This document shows positions 36,581 to 45,636 of a stretch of 64,000 nt of DNA, piece after piece. Both the position numbers and the translations under genes were made by a program. This DNA comes from an uncultured Clostridia bacterium (GTDB lineage: Bacteria; Bacillota; Clostridia; Christensenellales; UBA3700), in assembly GCA_947246685.1 (NCBI GenBank), contig CAMXSN010000003.1:124001-188000 (forward strand), written 5' to 3'. The notes beneath the pieces are model-generated. The model did not search any database, was not told the origin of the DNA, and saw nothing but the letters and a program-made list of their open reading frames with translations. Numbering within the stretch: the stretch's first letter is position 1; every line of letters begins with the position of its first letter.

Positions 36581-37612
36581 ATGACTACATTGATGCAACA
36601 AGAGATTTTCAGCGAACCTTCGATGATGAAGCGCACAATCGCGGCATGCAAACCCGTTCTCCCAGCCATAAATAAAGCGTTCAAGGAAAGAGGTATTACG
36701 AATATCGTTACCATGGCAAGAGGAACCTCCGACAATGCGGCAACGGTATTTTCGTTCGTTTGTCCGCTGACAACGGGCATCAAAGTGGGAAAATATCATC
36801 CTTCTCTTACGACCGTATATAACGCGGACGTAGATATGAAAAACACCTGCATGGTCGTCATCTCTCAGAGCGGTATGTCCAAAGATACCGTCGCCGTAAC
36901 TCAAAAAGCAATTGAAAACGGCGCAATGACGATAGCCGTCACCAACAACGCGGACAGTCCCGTCGCCAAGATGTGCGACTTCCATCTCTTTATGGACGTA
37001 GAGGAAGAAAAAAGCGTCGCCGCGACCAAAACCTATATCGGCGAACTCTTCGCTCTGTATATGCTCGCCGACGCGCTCAAAGGCGATTTTTCGGCAGATT
37101 ACCTCAATCTTTCCGAAAGGATAAAGGAAATTCTCAATCTCAACCCGAATATAGCCGAGACGGCGACGAAGCTAAGCGCACTCAACAACTTTATCATTCT
37201 CTCGCGCGGCGCAATGCTCGGCACCGGAGACGAGTGCGCGCTCAAACTCACCGAGTGCTGCTATCTTTTCAACCGTTCGTATTCTTCGGCAAACTTTATG
37301 CACGGTCCTCTGTCGCTGCTTGACGACAAAGCCAATCTCATAATGCTAGCCCCGAAAAGCGAATTTACCTCGGAGTTTATACAAATGGCGCAAAGAGCCG
37401 CAAATCTTAAAGTCAACATAACGGCTTTCAGCAATATACCCGAAGTGCTTGCCCTTGCGACCAACAAGATCGAAATGCCCGACGCCGATACGATGGAAGC
37501 TCCCGTATTATACGGCACTGCAGTCAGCTTGCTGGCGCTCAATATAGGCCTTGCCAAGGGACTTAACGTAGACACGCCCAGAAATCTCAATAAAGTCACG
37601 ATAACGCTGTAA
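36581..37612 (+). CDS. SIS-domain phosphosugar isomerase/deglycase-like protein
   Basis: The 343-aa protein holds two SIS folds like the isomerase half of glucosamine-6-phosphate synthase. The first has MARGTSDNA and VISQSGMSKDT (sugar-phosphate-binding Ser-rich loop), the second SRGAMLGTGDECALKLTE and ESYSSANF-like FMHGPLSLLDD. The glutamine amidotransferase half is missing, so it is not a full GlmS and may act on an aminosugar or fructosamine phosphate. The RBS AGAGGT lies 6 bases before the ATG. It is a single gene with its own promoter and a strong terminator. Confidence 0.85.
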   Translation: MTTLMQQEIFSEPSMMKRTIAACKPVLPAINKAFKERGITNIVTMARGTSDNAATVFSFVCPLTTGIKVGKYHPSLTTVYNADVDMKNTCMVVISQSGMSKDTVAVTQKAIENGAMTIAVTNNADSPVAKMCDFHLFMDVEEEKSVAATKTYIGELFALYMLADALKGDFSADYLNLSERIKEILNLNPNIAETATKLSALNNFIILSRGAMLGTGDECALKLTECCYLFNRSYSSANFMHGPLSLLDDKANLIMLAPKSEFTSEFIQMAQRAANLKVNITAFSNIPEVLALATNKIEMPDADTMEAPVLYGTAVSLLALNIGLAKGLNVDTPRNLNKVTITL

Positions 37613-37633
37613 GCAGTATAAAATATCAAATTG

Positions 37634-37661
37634 AAAATGCGCGTAACTACGCGCATTTTTT
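37634..37661 (+). terminator. Intrinsic terminator of the SIS-domain gene
   Basis: A 10-bp GC-rich stem (AAAATGCGCG/CGCGCATTTT) with a 6-base loop is followed by TTTTTT. Confidence 0.9.
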
Positions 37662-37707
37662 AATTCATCCAGATAGACCGATTTTGCTCATCCCGAAGAT
37701 ATAACAA

Positions 37708-37741
37708 AACGACGTCCCCGACAATCGGAAACGCCGTTGAA
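37708..37741 (-). terminator. Intrinsic terminator of the propeller lipoprotein gene
   Basis: On the minus strand a stem of about 14 bp (AACGGCGTTTCCGA/TCGGGGACGTCGTT, with G-U pairs, TTG loop) is followed by TTGTTAT. It lies 19 bases past the stop at 37760. Confidence 0.75.
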
Positions 37742-37759
37742 TTTTACTTATTACAAATA

Positions 37760-39274
37760 TTATTTTTCGTCTTCATCTTTATATATCGACGCCGCGTACG
37801 TCTTTGCGTCAGCTTCGGTCATAAACTTGGGAATCTGATAATACGTAACGCCCTCTTTGTCTTCGCTGTCGGCAACGTAAGTAATCTTGATATTGCCTTC
37901 TTTGTCCTTTTCGAGCGTTGCTTTGCGCGTGCCGCCTACGGCTTCTCCCTTGGCGTATACGAGGTTGTTGGGCTGGCTGACAAAAGAGTCAAGATCCATC
38001 CTGAACATATAGTTGTGAGTATTGTCGATATAATACATATAATCGTCAATTACCGAAATCGTCAGCCACGAAGTATTGACGGCGTCTTCGCTCCATTTCT
38101 GAGCGATAGCCTTTTTGTCATTGTATTCGATTCTGTACAGAGAATTGCTCAAAACGTAATACATATACGTTTGATCGATCTGAACTATCTTTGCGCCCGT
38201 TGCCGACAACGTAGCCAACGTCTGAGTTTCGTCGACGACGGCGTCCTCGTTCAAAGGCTTGTAGAGTTTGAGTTCCGCAGCCGAATAATCGAGCAATCCC
38301 TTATCGAATCCGAGATTAACAAAAGTAGAAAGCGCGGTCGTGGAAAATTTCTTTTCCTTAGCGGGCTGCAAAGTGAAATCGTCGCCGAATTTATATCCGT
38401 AAGTGGACGTCGTCTTAGACGCGTCGTTGGAAAGTTTTGCCTTGGTGTAGAAAAGTGTATTTTCTTTGGCGTCGTAAGAAACAAGCGCAAACGTAAACTG
38501 CTTGTTGAGGTCGCCGGCGCTGCCTTCATAGGTGTCGTCGGTCGTCACGGATTTAACTTCTCCGTTAACGCATACGAAAACGTTGTTGTTGGAACGCACG
38601 TCGCTTTCCGTCGCTTTGGTGAAGAATACTACGCTGCTCTTTTGCGTGAAAAGCACCGACGTAACTTCTTTTGCTATATCGGTAGGCTTCTTATCTACCT
38701 TGGAAGAGGTGTAACCAACCTTCTTCAAAGTGGAATCTTCGTAATATACAAAAGCTTTTTCCGTAAACACGTACTGCGTGGAATTGGAAGAAAGCGTAGC
38801 GATTTCTTCTGTCTTAGTTCCGTCGATTTTGGTACGCGCCGCTACCGATTGCGAAGAAAGCACGTTGGATTTGTTGTCGGTCTTGGTGCTCGGAGAAAGG
38901 TAATAAATCCATTCGCCGTAAATATACATTCCGCCGTTTGCAGCCGAAGTGTAGAACATCTTGGGCACGACAACCGCCGTCTCCGACAAAGTGCCGTCGG
39001 AATTAATCTTGCTCTTCATTATGCTGCCTTTTACGGAAGCTTTGCCGAAGTAATTGTCTTCGGGCTTTTTGATATTATCAGTGCTGTCCATACCGTTGAC
39101 GTAATAGAGATAACCGCCCTGACGGATTGCCAAGCCGCCGTTGTTGATGACCTCGGCGTTTTTGTACTCCGTCGTGCCTATCGGTCCGAACTTCGTATTC
39201 TCGCAAGCGGCGAATATTCCTACAGCCAAACAGACTACGAGACACATTATTAAAATCTTGTAAGTTTTTTTCAT
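37760..39274 (-). CDS. Lipoprotein with DUF5050-like beta-propeller
   Basis: The 504-aa protein has a signal peptide with lipobox IFAAC (Cys at about 23-24), then repeated beta blades with GGxLYYVNG, GEWIYYLSPS, DQTYMYYVLSNSLYRI and DDYMYYIDNTHNYMFRM motifs. These resemble the DUF5050/prolow-density receptor-like propellers common in Clostridia surface proteins. No catalytic residues were recognised; a sensing or binding role is inferred. The start at 39274 follows AGGAG by 9 bases; an extension to 39316 has no RBS. It is a single gene with its own promoter and terminator. Confidence 0.8.
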   Translation of the reverse strand: MKKTYKILIMCLVVCLAVGIFAACENTKFGPIGTTEYKNAEVINNGGLAIRQGGYLYYVNGMDSTDNIKKPEDNYFGKASVKGSIMKSKINSDGTLSETAVVVPKMFYTSAANGGMYIYGEWIYYLSPSTKTDNKSNVLSSQSVAARTKIDGTKTEEIATLSSNSTQYVFTEKAFVYYEDSTLKKVGYTSSKVDKKPTDIAKEVTSVLFTQKSSVVFFTKATESDVRSNNNVFVCVNGEVKSVTTDDTYEGSAGDLNKQFTFALVSYDAKENTLFYTKAKLSNDASKTTSTYGYKFGDDFTLQPAKEKKFSTTALSTFVNLGFDKGLLDYSAAELKLYKPLNEDAVVDETQTLATLSATGAKIVQIDQTYMYYVLSNSLYRIEYNDKKAIAQKWSEDAVNTSWLTISVIDDYMYYIDNTHNYMFRMDLDSFVSQPNNLVYAKGEAVGGTRKATLEKDKEGNIKITYVADSEDKEGVTYYQIPKFMTEADAKTYAASIYKDEDEK

Positions 39275-39321
39275 TCTCAAAACTCCTGTTTTCCGATTGA
39301 TTTTGGATAATAACAAGTTTA

Positions 39322-39350
39322 ATTATAATATAATAAGCGCGATATTGCAA
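39322..39350 (-). promoter_or_regulatory. SigA-type promoter of the propeller lipoprotein gene
   Basis: On the minus strand the -35 box is TTGCAA (39350-39345), the spacer 17 bases and the -10 box TATAAT (39327-39322). Confidence 0.65.
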
Positions 39351-39407
39351 TAAGATTTTTAACAATTTTCCAAACTTTTAGGACGCCCGTATCAAACAAA
39401 CGGATTT

Positions 39408-40085
39408 TTATTCGCCGCGTCTGCTCCAATCGACGGGTTTTCTGCCGTTTTTAATCAAAAAATCGTTGGCTTTGGAAAAATGCCTGCATTCCAAAAAACC
39501 GTTGTAAAAAGACAGCGGACTGGGATGAACGCTTTTGAGAACCAAGTGCTTGGACGCATCGATAAGCTTTTCTTTTGCCTTGGCGGGATTTCCCCAAAGC
39601 ATAAACACCGTGGGATACGGACCGTCGCTAATCATCTTGATGACGCTGTCGGTGAATCTCTCCCATCCGACGTTGGCGTGACTTTGAGGTCTTCCCTCTC
39701 TAACCGTAAGCACGGTGTTGAGCAACAGCACTCCTTCGTCCGCCCAACCGGTCAAATCGCCGCAATCGGATATCGGAATCTGCAAATCGTATTCCATAGC
39801 TTTATAAATATTGACCAAAGACGGCGGACATTTGACCCCCTTGCGCACAGAAAAGCACATTCCGTGAGCCTGTCCGTAGCCATGATACGGATCCTGACCG
39901 AGAATGACCACTTTGACGTTCTCGTAAGGAGTATGCTCAAACGCCGCAAGAATTTCTCTCATAGGCGGATATATGCGATACTTGCCGTATTCTTCTCGCA
40001 AAAATTTGCGTATCTCTTCAAAATAATCCTGCGAAAACTCTACTTCGAGTTTTTCGTCCCAACTGTTGCCCATATGCGACGACAT
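39408..40085 (-). CDS. ung: Uracil-DNA glycosylase
   Basis: The 225-aa protein matches family 1 UDG in length and motifs: water-activating GQDPYHG (63-69, Asp65), uracil-binding LLNTVLTV (121-128) and the DNA-intercalation loop HPSPLS (187-192, His187). It removes uracil from DNA at the start of base excision repair. The start at 40085 was chosen because AGGGAGGAAAGTCT lies directly upstream; an upstream in-frame extension to 40160 has no RBS. The gene ends 158 bases after the ABC-F stop and may be partly co-transcribed with it. Confidence 0.97.
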   Translation of the reverse strand: MSSHMGNSWDEKLEVEFSQDYFEEIRKFLREEYGKYRIYPPMREILAAFEHTPYENVKVVILGQDPYHGYGQAHGMCFSVRKGVKCPPSLVNIYKAMEYDLQIPISDCGDLTGWADEGVLLLNTVLTVREGRPQSHANVGWERFTDSVIKMISDGPYPTVFMLWGNPAKAKEKLIDASKHLVLKSVHPSPLSFYNGFLECRHFSKANDFLIKNGRKPVDWSRRGE

Positions 40086-40243
40086 AGACTTTCCTCCCTG
40101 CAGTTGCGCAGACTTACCGCCGACTTGCGGCTGTCGTTTAGCGGCCGATAGCGCGCGCAATTTTGTATAATTTTACCATCTCGCAACTTTTTTGTCAACG
40201 GCAGGCATTTTGCGTATAACGAAATTTTATCTTATTACGCAGC

Positions 40244-41716
40244 TCAGAAATTCAACGCGCCGGTCGCCACCTTTTCGGCAAAAGCCCTATCGTGCTCGAC
40301 GAATATCATAGTCGGTTTGAATTGCATTATAAGATTTTCTACCTGAATCCTCGAATATATGTCGAGATAATTCAGCGGCTCGTCCCATACGTATAAATGC
40401 GCTCTTTCGCATAAACTCGCCGCTATCATAATCTTCTTTTTCTGACCTTGTGAAAGCGCCGATAGATCGGTGCCGTCGGCAAAATCGTATCTGCCAAAAC
40501 CCATTTTGCTCAGCACTGTCCTAAAGGTATCTATGTCGATCGCCTTGTCTTTGACGTACTGAGAAATATTGCCGCGCAGTCCTTCCGACGTCTGTGGAAG
40601 ATACGATACTTTCATACCCGAAGCAAGCGTTATTCTGCCGTCGTAAGCGATTTGCTCTCCTGTCAAAATTTTGAGCAAACTGCTCTTGCCGCAGCCGTTT
40701 GAACCGTAAAGAGCAAGCCTGTCGCCCTGTTCAAGCTGGAAGCTTATCGGACCGCATACCTTTTTTTGACCGTAATATATATTCGCAGCGCAACAGTCGA
40801 TAAGCCTTTGCGAATGATGACGCAGCGGATTGATCTTCAAATCCTCCGCAGTCTCGGCATTTCTCAGCAACAGACTTTTTTGCTCGGCAGCGCGGCGCTG
40901 TCGGTTTTCCGCGGCTTTGGCTCTCTTCATGACTTTTGCAGCCTTATGTCCTATAAAACCTCTGTCTACGGGACCGCATCCGAATTTAGACGCCTCGGTT
41001 TTTTCCGCCCAATCGGCAGTGCGCGACGCGCTTAGAGAAAGTCTGTCGATATCTTTTTGCAACTTTCTGTTTTGAGCCGTCTCAAACGCCTGCCTTTTGC
41101 AAAAGTTGTCGAACCATACGGAAAAATTACCGCCAGTGACCTCGATATCGGTCTTGTTAAAAGACAAAATATGGTCTACGCATAAATCCAAGAATCTCCT
41201 GTCGTGAGACACGAGTATATAGCCCTTTTTACTTTCCAGATACTCAGCGACGCATTCTCTTGCGTTGATATCCAGATGATTGGTAGGTTCGTCAATAAGC
41301 AAAAAGCTATTGTCCTTAAGAAACAGTCCTGCGAGAAGCGCCTTTGTCTTTTCTCCGCTTGAAAGTATGCCGAACGGCTCGTATAAAACGTCCGCTCTCA
41401 TTTGAAGATAAGAGAATTCGCGGATAATTTCCCAGTCCTCTGCATAAGGACAGATTTCGCGCAAAACTTCGCTTACCGACTGATTTCCCTCTTTTACCGA
41501 AAAAGGAAAATAAGTAAATTCAACGTCCGCCGAAATCTTCCCCGAATATTCGTATTCTCCGAGCAGTAATTTCAAGAAAGTGGTTTTTCCCTTGCCGTTA
41601 CGCCCGACAAAACCCAATTTCCAATCGGTGTCGATCTGAAACCCAACGTTCTCGAATACATAGTTAAAACTGCCTTCGTAGGCAAAAGTTAAATTCTGCA
41701 CGTTGATCAATGACAT
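40244..41716 (-). CDS. Lsa-type ABC-F ATPase, probable ribosome-protection protein
   Basis: The 490-aa soluble protein has two ABC domains and no membrane segments. ABC1 has Walker A GRNGKGKTT (38-46), signature LSSGE (118-122) and Walker B LLIDEP (Glu143). ABC2 has Walker A GSNGCGKSS (338-346), signature LSQGQ and VWDEP (Glu446). The linker of about 90 residues between them (205-295, with GFIGHKAAKVMKRAKAAE) and the YVWDEPLNYLD ending match the Lsa/Vga antibiotic-resistance ABC-F group, which frees ribosomes from lincosamides, pleuromutilins and streptogramin A. Resistance itself is inferred. The RBS AGGAGGT precedes the ATG, and expression is preceded by a leader with uORF and terminator. 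Confidence 0.88.
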   Translation of the reverse strand: MSLINVQNLTFAYEGSFNYVFENVGFQIDTDWKLGFVGRNGKGKTTFLKLLLGEYEYSGKISADVEFTYFPFSVKEGNQSVSEVLREICPYAEDWEIIREFSYLQMRADVLYEPFGILSSGEKTKALLAGLFLKDNSFLLIDEPTNHLDINARECVAEYLESKKGYILVSHDRRFLDLCVDHILSFNKTDIEVTGGNFSVWFDNFCKRQAFETAQNRKLQKDIDRLSLSASRTADWAEKTEASKFGCGPVDRGFIGHKAAKVMKRAKAAENRQRRAAEQKSLLLRNAETAEDLKINPLRHHSQRLIDCCAANIYYGQKKVCGPISFQLEQGDRLALYGSNGCGKSSLLKILTGEQIAYDGRITLASGMKVSYLPQTSEGLRGNISQYVKDKAIDIDTFRTVLSKMGFGRYDFADGTDLSALSQGQKKKIMIAASLCERAHLYVWDEPLNYLDIYSRIQVENLIMQFKPTMIFVEHDRAFAEKVATGALNF

Positions 41717-41733
41717 ATCTACCTCCTACGAAT

Positions 41734-41766
41734 AAAAAAGTTGCGAGAAAGTCAATTCTCACAACT
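41734..41766 (-). terminator. Leader terminator (attenuator) in front of the ABC-F gene
   Basis: On the minus strand an 11-bp stem (AGTTGTGAGAA/TTCTCGCAACT, one G-U pair; plus coordinates 41756-41766/41739-41749, 6-base loop) is followed by TTTTTT and then, 5 bases later, by the ABC-F RBS. A terminator placed before the gene rather than after it indicates transcription attenuation. Confidence 0.82.
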
Positions 41767-41796
41767 CAATCGTTATATTAACAAAAAAATTCCTGC

Positions 41797-41805
41797 GACT
41801 TTCTC
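41797..41805 (-). promoter_or_regulatory. Antiterminator arm in the ABC-F leader
   Basis: The minus-strand GAGAAAGTC begins at the second base of the leader peptide's TGA stop codon. It is perfectly complementary to GACTTTCTC (41753-41745), which forms the loop edge and 3' arm of the terminator; wobble pairs extend the duplex to about 11 bp. Pairing would destroy the terminator. A further self-complementary pair CCGCGG (41809-41814 and 41824-41829) could form an upstream hairpin inside the leader ORF. Confidence 0.72.
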
Positions 41806-41863
41806 AAACCGCGGAAATTATTGCCGCGGCCGCGATATTAAGATTGCAAGAATCTTTCTTCAT
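41804..41863 (-). CDS. Leader peptide of the ABC-F gene (19 codons)
   Basis: An ATG at 41863 with AGAGG 7 bases upstream opens a 19-codon frame, MKKDSCNLNIAAAAIISAV, ending in TGA at 41806-41804. It lies about 20 bases downstream of the predicted transcription start and about 90 bases before the ABC-F ATG. Its stop codon overlaps the antiterminator arm, so ribosome position on this ORF would decide whether the terminator forms. The peptide resembles no stalling peptide that I know. Confidence 0.7.
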   Translation of the reverse strand: MKKDSCNLNIAAAAIISAV

Positions 41864-41891
41864 TTCGCACCTCTTTGTTTTCGATAATCCG

Positions 41892-41920
41892 ATTATAGCA
41901 GAACGCTTAGCTACTTGCAA
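41892..41920 (-). promoter_or_regulatory. SigA-type promoter of the ABC-F transcript
   Basis: On the minus strand the -35 box is TTGCAA (41920-41915), the spacer exactly 17 bases and the -10 box a perfect TATAAT (41897-41892). The predicted +1 near 41885 gives a leader of about 170 bases. Confidence 0.78.
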
Positions 41921-42063
41921 GCGATTGCGCGGAAATTGCGATACCTCGTCTAAACGCCTTCGCTTCCCGATTTATACAAAATTGACTTTAACCGTTGACA
42001 CCGCGTGCGGCTAAGTAATATTATTATATTACGCGAAAGCGCCCAAAGCGGAGATTGATCGAT

Positions 42064-42867
42064 ATGATAGATACACATACTCATTGCACACATTCGCACG
42101 ACAGCAAAGAACAGCCTCGGGATATGATAGAATACGCGATAGCTCGGGGGCTTGAGTATCTTGCGATAACCGACCATTTCGACGGCGAACTGACTTTACT
42201 TCCCGAATTCGATAATATACCGCAAATCGATCTTGCGCGTCATTTTGAAGAACTCATCGCTCTCAAAGAAGAATATAAAGACACAATAGAGATAGGAGTC
42301 GGCATAGAGTGCGGATATATGAAAGAAGCGAATAGCATCTATCTGCAGCAACTCAAAGGTTATGCTACCGATATCGTAATTAATTCCGTGCATACAGTCG
42401 AATACGAAGACTGTTATCTCAAATCTTATTTTGACAAACGCTCGAAACGGCAGGCGTACGGCGCCTATCTCGAAGCCGTGAGAGAAAGCCTGGACTGCCC
42501 GTACGTTTACGACAGCGTAGGTCACTTGGGATACGTAGCGCGTAAAGCCGTGTATCCCGACAAGACCTTTTATTATGCCGACCATGCGGATTTGATCGAC
42601 GATATATTAAAAACCGTAATAGCAAAAGGCAAATCTCTGGAAATCAACTCAAACGGACTGGGCGAGACGTGTCCCTTCCTGCCCACCGCCGAAATATTGA
42701 TCCGGTACAAAGAACTGGGCGGCGAATTGCTTACGTTTGGCTCCGACGCGCATCTCAAAGCGCGAATATGCGACAAATACTCGATTGTAGCGGAATTTTT
42801 GAAAAGTCACGGCTTTGAATATCTCTTCAAATATATCGACCACAAACCCGTCGCCGTAAAACTGTGA
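42064..42867 (+). CDS. PHP-domain phosphoesterase (histidinol-phosphatase HisK type)
   Basis: The 267-aa protein has the PHP metal-binding motifs: DTHTHCTHSHD at the N terminus, ITDHFDGE, GIECGY (Glu), VHTVEY, SVGHLGYV and a C-terminal GSDAHLKARI. It most resembles the PHP-type histidinol phosphatases, which act in histidine synthesis, but no other his gene is near, so another phosphoester is possible. The start at 42064 was chosen because GGAG lies 10 bases upstream; a TTG three codons earlier almost touches that RBS. The gene precedes the GH95 gene by 53 bases on the same strand. Confidence 0.85.
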   Translation: MIDTHTHCTHSHDSKEQPRDMIEYAIARGLEYLAITDHFDGELTLLPEFDNIPQIDLARHFEELIALKEEYKDTIEIGVGIECGYMKEANSIYLQQLKGYATDIVINSVHTVEYEDCYLKSYFDKRSKRQAYGAYLEAVRESLDCPYVYDSVGHLGYVARKAVYPDKTFYYADHADLIDDILKTVIAKGKSLEINSNGLGETCPFLPTAEILIRYKELGGELLTFGSDAHLKARICDKYSIVAEFLKSHGFEYLFKYIDHKPVAVKL

Positions 42868-42920
42868 AATTAATTTATGGGTATCGCGCCCGAAAATATC
42901 AACATTTATATAGGGAAATC

Positions 42921-45587
42921 ATGAGAAAAAAACTAATAAGAATTATCTGTATCGCAGCAATTGTGATAAGCATCGTCGTATGCGCTACGGCTTGCAATTC
43001 AAAAGACGATATGTCTTTTTCCGAATCCGCAAAGCAATCTTTTTCCACTTCTTATAAAACTCTTTCGGATAGATTAAACGACTCGGGCACGTGGCGCGAC
43101 GGAATGGTGTCGGGCAACGGATTGCAAGGTTTTATCACAAGCGGTTCGCCTTACGAAGACACGCTGATTTATCAAAACATACACTTTATTCTTCCCAACA
43201 AAAATCCGCGTAAAAATCCGATATCTTTTCAAGATCTCGATTACGTGCGTCAAAATATAGTCAACGGAAAAGACATCGTAGACAATCAAAGTTACGACGA
43301 CGTATATTCCTATCACCCGGGAGCTACGCTGCGCATAAAGCAGGATTCTTTTGCCGAAGTATCCGACTACAGACGCTATACCGACTATACAAAAGCATGC
43401 GTGGGATTAGAATACTCCGATCCCAACGGAAAATGGCAAAGAATCAGTTTTACTTCAAAAGCCGACGGAGTATCGATAACCAAACTCAGCGCTTCGAATT
43501 CGGGCAAAAAGATTAACGCTACGCTGACAATGGACAACATATCGTCCATGGCTAACTTCACCAAAGGCAACGAAGTCGACCTAAGATACAAAAAACTTGT
43601 CGACGACGATGCGAACGCTTTGACTTTTATCGCTCACTACCCCGATTATGAGAATAGCGAACTCAAAGACGGCGGCTATTCCACAGTCTGCTACGTGATA
43701 TGCGAAGGCGGCAAAAAACAACGCGATACATTGCCTATGCCTGACGAAACGCAATACGTCGGCGAAGACAATCCCGCGATAAAAATCTCCGACGCCGACA
43801 ACGTATACGTAATCGCCGTGTCGAACCGTACCCACGATATGGGAAAATACGATGCCTTCCAAGGCGCGGACAGCTATGCGCTTGCCGACGAACTTTTCAA
43901 TACCGTCAGCGCTATCGCCGCAAAATATGACTCCAACGGCAAGTTCGATTTCGACAAAGCTCTCAAAAATCATACGGAAATATTTACTCCCGAATTTAAT
44001 AAACTGTCTATCGACCTCGGCGCCGACACGTCGATATCCAACGATGCTCTGCTCAAAAGCGTCAAAAGAACGGATACTCTGTCCCATACGCTTGCAGAAC
44101 GCGCATACTATGCGGGCAGATATGCATATCTATGCTGTTCGGGCGTGTCGACAAGCCGACTGTACGGAATGTGGACGGGAGAATGGAACGCGGCTTGGGG
44201 TTCTAAATACACAATGGACGCCAACGTCAATTTGCAGACGTCGTCTATGAATACGGGCAATATCGCGGCTTCTCCGCTCGGCTACGTCAATTTCATTTTG
44301 CGCCAGGCTCCGGATTGGGAAGACAACGCATACGCTACTCACGGAATGAAAAACGCTTTGCAAGCTCCCGTCAACTTCGACGGAGACAGAGCCATATTTA
44401 CCGAGAGCTGTTATCCTTATCCTTTCAGATATTGGAACGCGGGCACAAGCTGGATGTTGCAACCTTTGTATGAAACGACGCTTTGCTACGGCGATATGGA
44501 AGTGCCGCTGAGCGACGAATTCGACTTAGACAAACTAAAAAGCGTGCTGTCGCCGACGTCGACTCCTCTATCGGACAAAGAAATAGCTTCGATAAAATCG
44601 CGCGGATATCTTTCGCTCAAAAAAGACGTGCTCTATCCATTGCTCGTCAAATCCGCCAACTATTGGCAACAACTGATGACGCCGGAATACTATACCGATG
44701 CGGACGGATATATTAGATACAAAAAAGGGAAAACTTCTCTCGCAGAAGGGGAAACGTATTGCATAATCCCCTCCTATTCACCCGAGAACAATCCTTCTAA
44801 TTATCCCAGTCCCGCATGCGCCAATTCGGCAATAGATATATCGGCGTGCAACAGTAATCTGCAAATGCTGATGGACGTAGCGCGCGACGTTGCGCCCCAA
44901 GAAGATATGTCCAAATGGGAAAAACTGCAATCCGATATTCCCAAATTGCTATACGATAAAGACGGTTCGCTCAAAGAATGGGCAAGTCATTCTTTCAAAG
45001 AAAACAACACGCACAGACATCTCAGCCACCTCTACTGCGCATGGCCGCTGACGGACACGCAGTACGATAGCGAATTGAAAGCCGCGGCTATACTTGCCGT
45101 AGACAACCGCGCCAGCGAAAACAACGCAAGTCACGCGCTGATACACCGTACGCTAATAGCCGCGAGACTCAACGACCGCAAGAACGCTACGGAGGCTATG
45201 GTCGGACTGATGAATTCGTCGATATATTACAATTCGCTGATGACAAATCACCACACCAACAAAGGCAGCGGCTACTGCACGGATTACAGCATAGGCTATC
45301 TAGGAATGGTCAACGAAAGTCTTGTGTTCTCCGATAAAGGAAAAATCCGACTTCTTCCCTGTCTGCCTACCAGCGGATTCGACAAAGGCAGAGTCAGCGG
45401 AATCAGACTTCGCTCTCAAGCAACGCTGCAGTATCTCGAATGGAACGTCGGCAAAAAAACCGTCAAAGCCACAATCGTATCAGACGTAGACCAGACTGTA
45501 ACTCTTTCGTGCGGACTGTCGGGCGATACAAAAACGGTTAATCTCAAAAAAGGAAAAGAATACAAAGTTAAATTTTCTATGAACTGA
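42921..45587 (+). CDS. Glycoside hydrolase family 95-like lipoprotein (alpha-L-fucosidase/galactosidase type)
   Basis: The 888-aa protein has a signal peptide ending at Cys25 (ATAC), so it is probably an outer-surface lipoprotein. The N-terminal beta domain contains WRDGMVSGNGLQGF, the GH95 opening. The catalytic alpha/alpha barrel shows NVNLQ (435-439, equivalent to the Asn pair that activates water), SPENN (Glu622, proton donor position) and HRHLSHLY (near 698). A C-terminal beta domain ends with LLPCLP and GIRLRS segments. GH95 enzymes release alpha-1,2-fucose or alpha-galactose from glycans such as mucin and plant xyloglucan. The start at 42921 follows AGGGAAATC. It faces the DUF2804 gene across a shared terminator. 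Confidence 0.87.
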   Translation: MRKKLIRIICIAAIVISIVVCATACNSKDDMSFSESAKQSFSTSYKTLSDRLNDSGTWRDGMVSGNGLQGFITSGSPYEDTLIYQNIHFILPNKNPRKNPISFQDLDYVRQNIVNGKDIVDNQSYDDVYSYHPGATLRIKQDSFAEVSDYRRYTDYTKACVGLEYSDPNGKWQRISFTSKADGVSITKLSASNSGKKINATLTMDNISSMANFTKGNEVDLRYKKLVDDDANALTFIAHYPDYENSELKDGGYSTVCYVICEGGKKQRDTLPMPDETQYVGEDNPAIKISDADNVYVIAVSNRTHDMGKYDAFQGADSYALADELFNTVSAIAAKYDSNGKFDFDKALKNHTEIFTPEFNKLSIDLGADTSISNDALLKSVKRTDTLSHTLAERAYYAGRYAYLCCSGVSTSRLYGMWTGEWNAAWGSKYTMDANVNLQTSSMNTGNIAASPLGYVNFILRQAPDWEDNAYATHGMKNALQAPVNFDGDRAIFTESCYPYPFRYWNAGTSWMLQPLYETTLCYGDMEVPLSDEFDLDKLKSVLSPTSTPLSDKEIASIKSRGYLSLKKDVLYPLLVKSANYWQQLMTPEYYTDADGYIRYKKGKTSLAEGETYCIIPSYSPENNPSNYPSPACANSAIDISACNSNLQMLMDVARDVAPQEDMSKWEKLQSDIPKLLYDKDGSLKEWASHSFKENNTHRHLSHLYCAWPLTDTQYDSELKAAAILAVDNRASENNASHALIHRTLIAARLNDRKNATEAMVGLMNSSIYYNSLMTNHHTNKGSGYCTDYSIGYLGMVNESLVFSDKGKIRLLPCLPTSGFDKGRVSGIRLRSQATLQYLEWNVGKKTVKATIVSDVDQTVTLSCGLSGDTKTVNLKKGKEYKVKFSMN

Positions 45588-45606
45588 TTATCGAATAACA
45601 AAATAT

Positions 45607-45632
45607 AAGGCGGCCTATTCGGCCGCCTTTAT
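45607..45632. terminator. Bidirectional terminator between the GH95 and DUF2804 genes
   Basis: A perfect 9-bp GC-rich stem (AAGGCGGCC/GGCCGCCTT) with a 5-base loop is followed by TTTATTATTTT on the plus strand and by AT-rich sequence on the minus strand. It lies between two convergent genes. Confidence 0.85.
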
Positions 45633-45636
45633 TATT

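Noticed and set aside
38015..39253. 412-codon open frame on the plus strand
   Set aside because: It is fully antisense to the propeller lipoprotein, with no RBS or recognisable domain. Its arginine- and valine-rich composition is typical of shadow frames.
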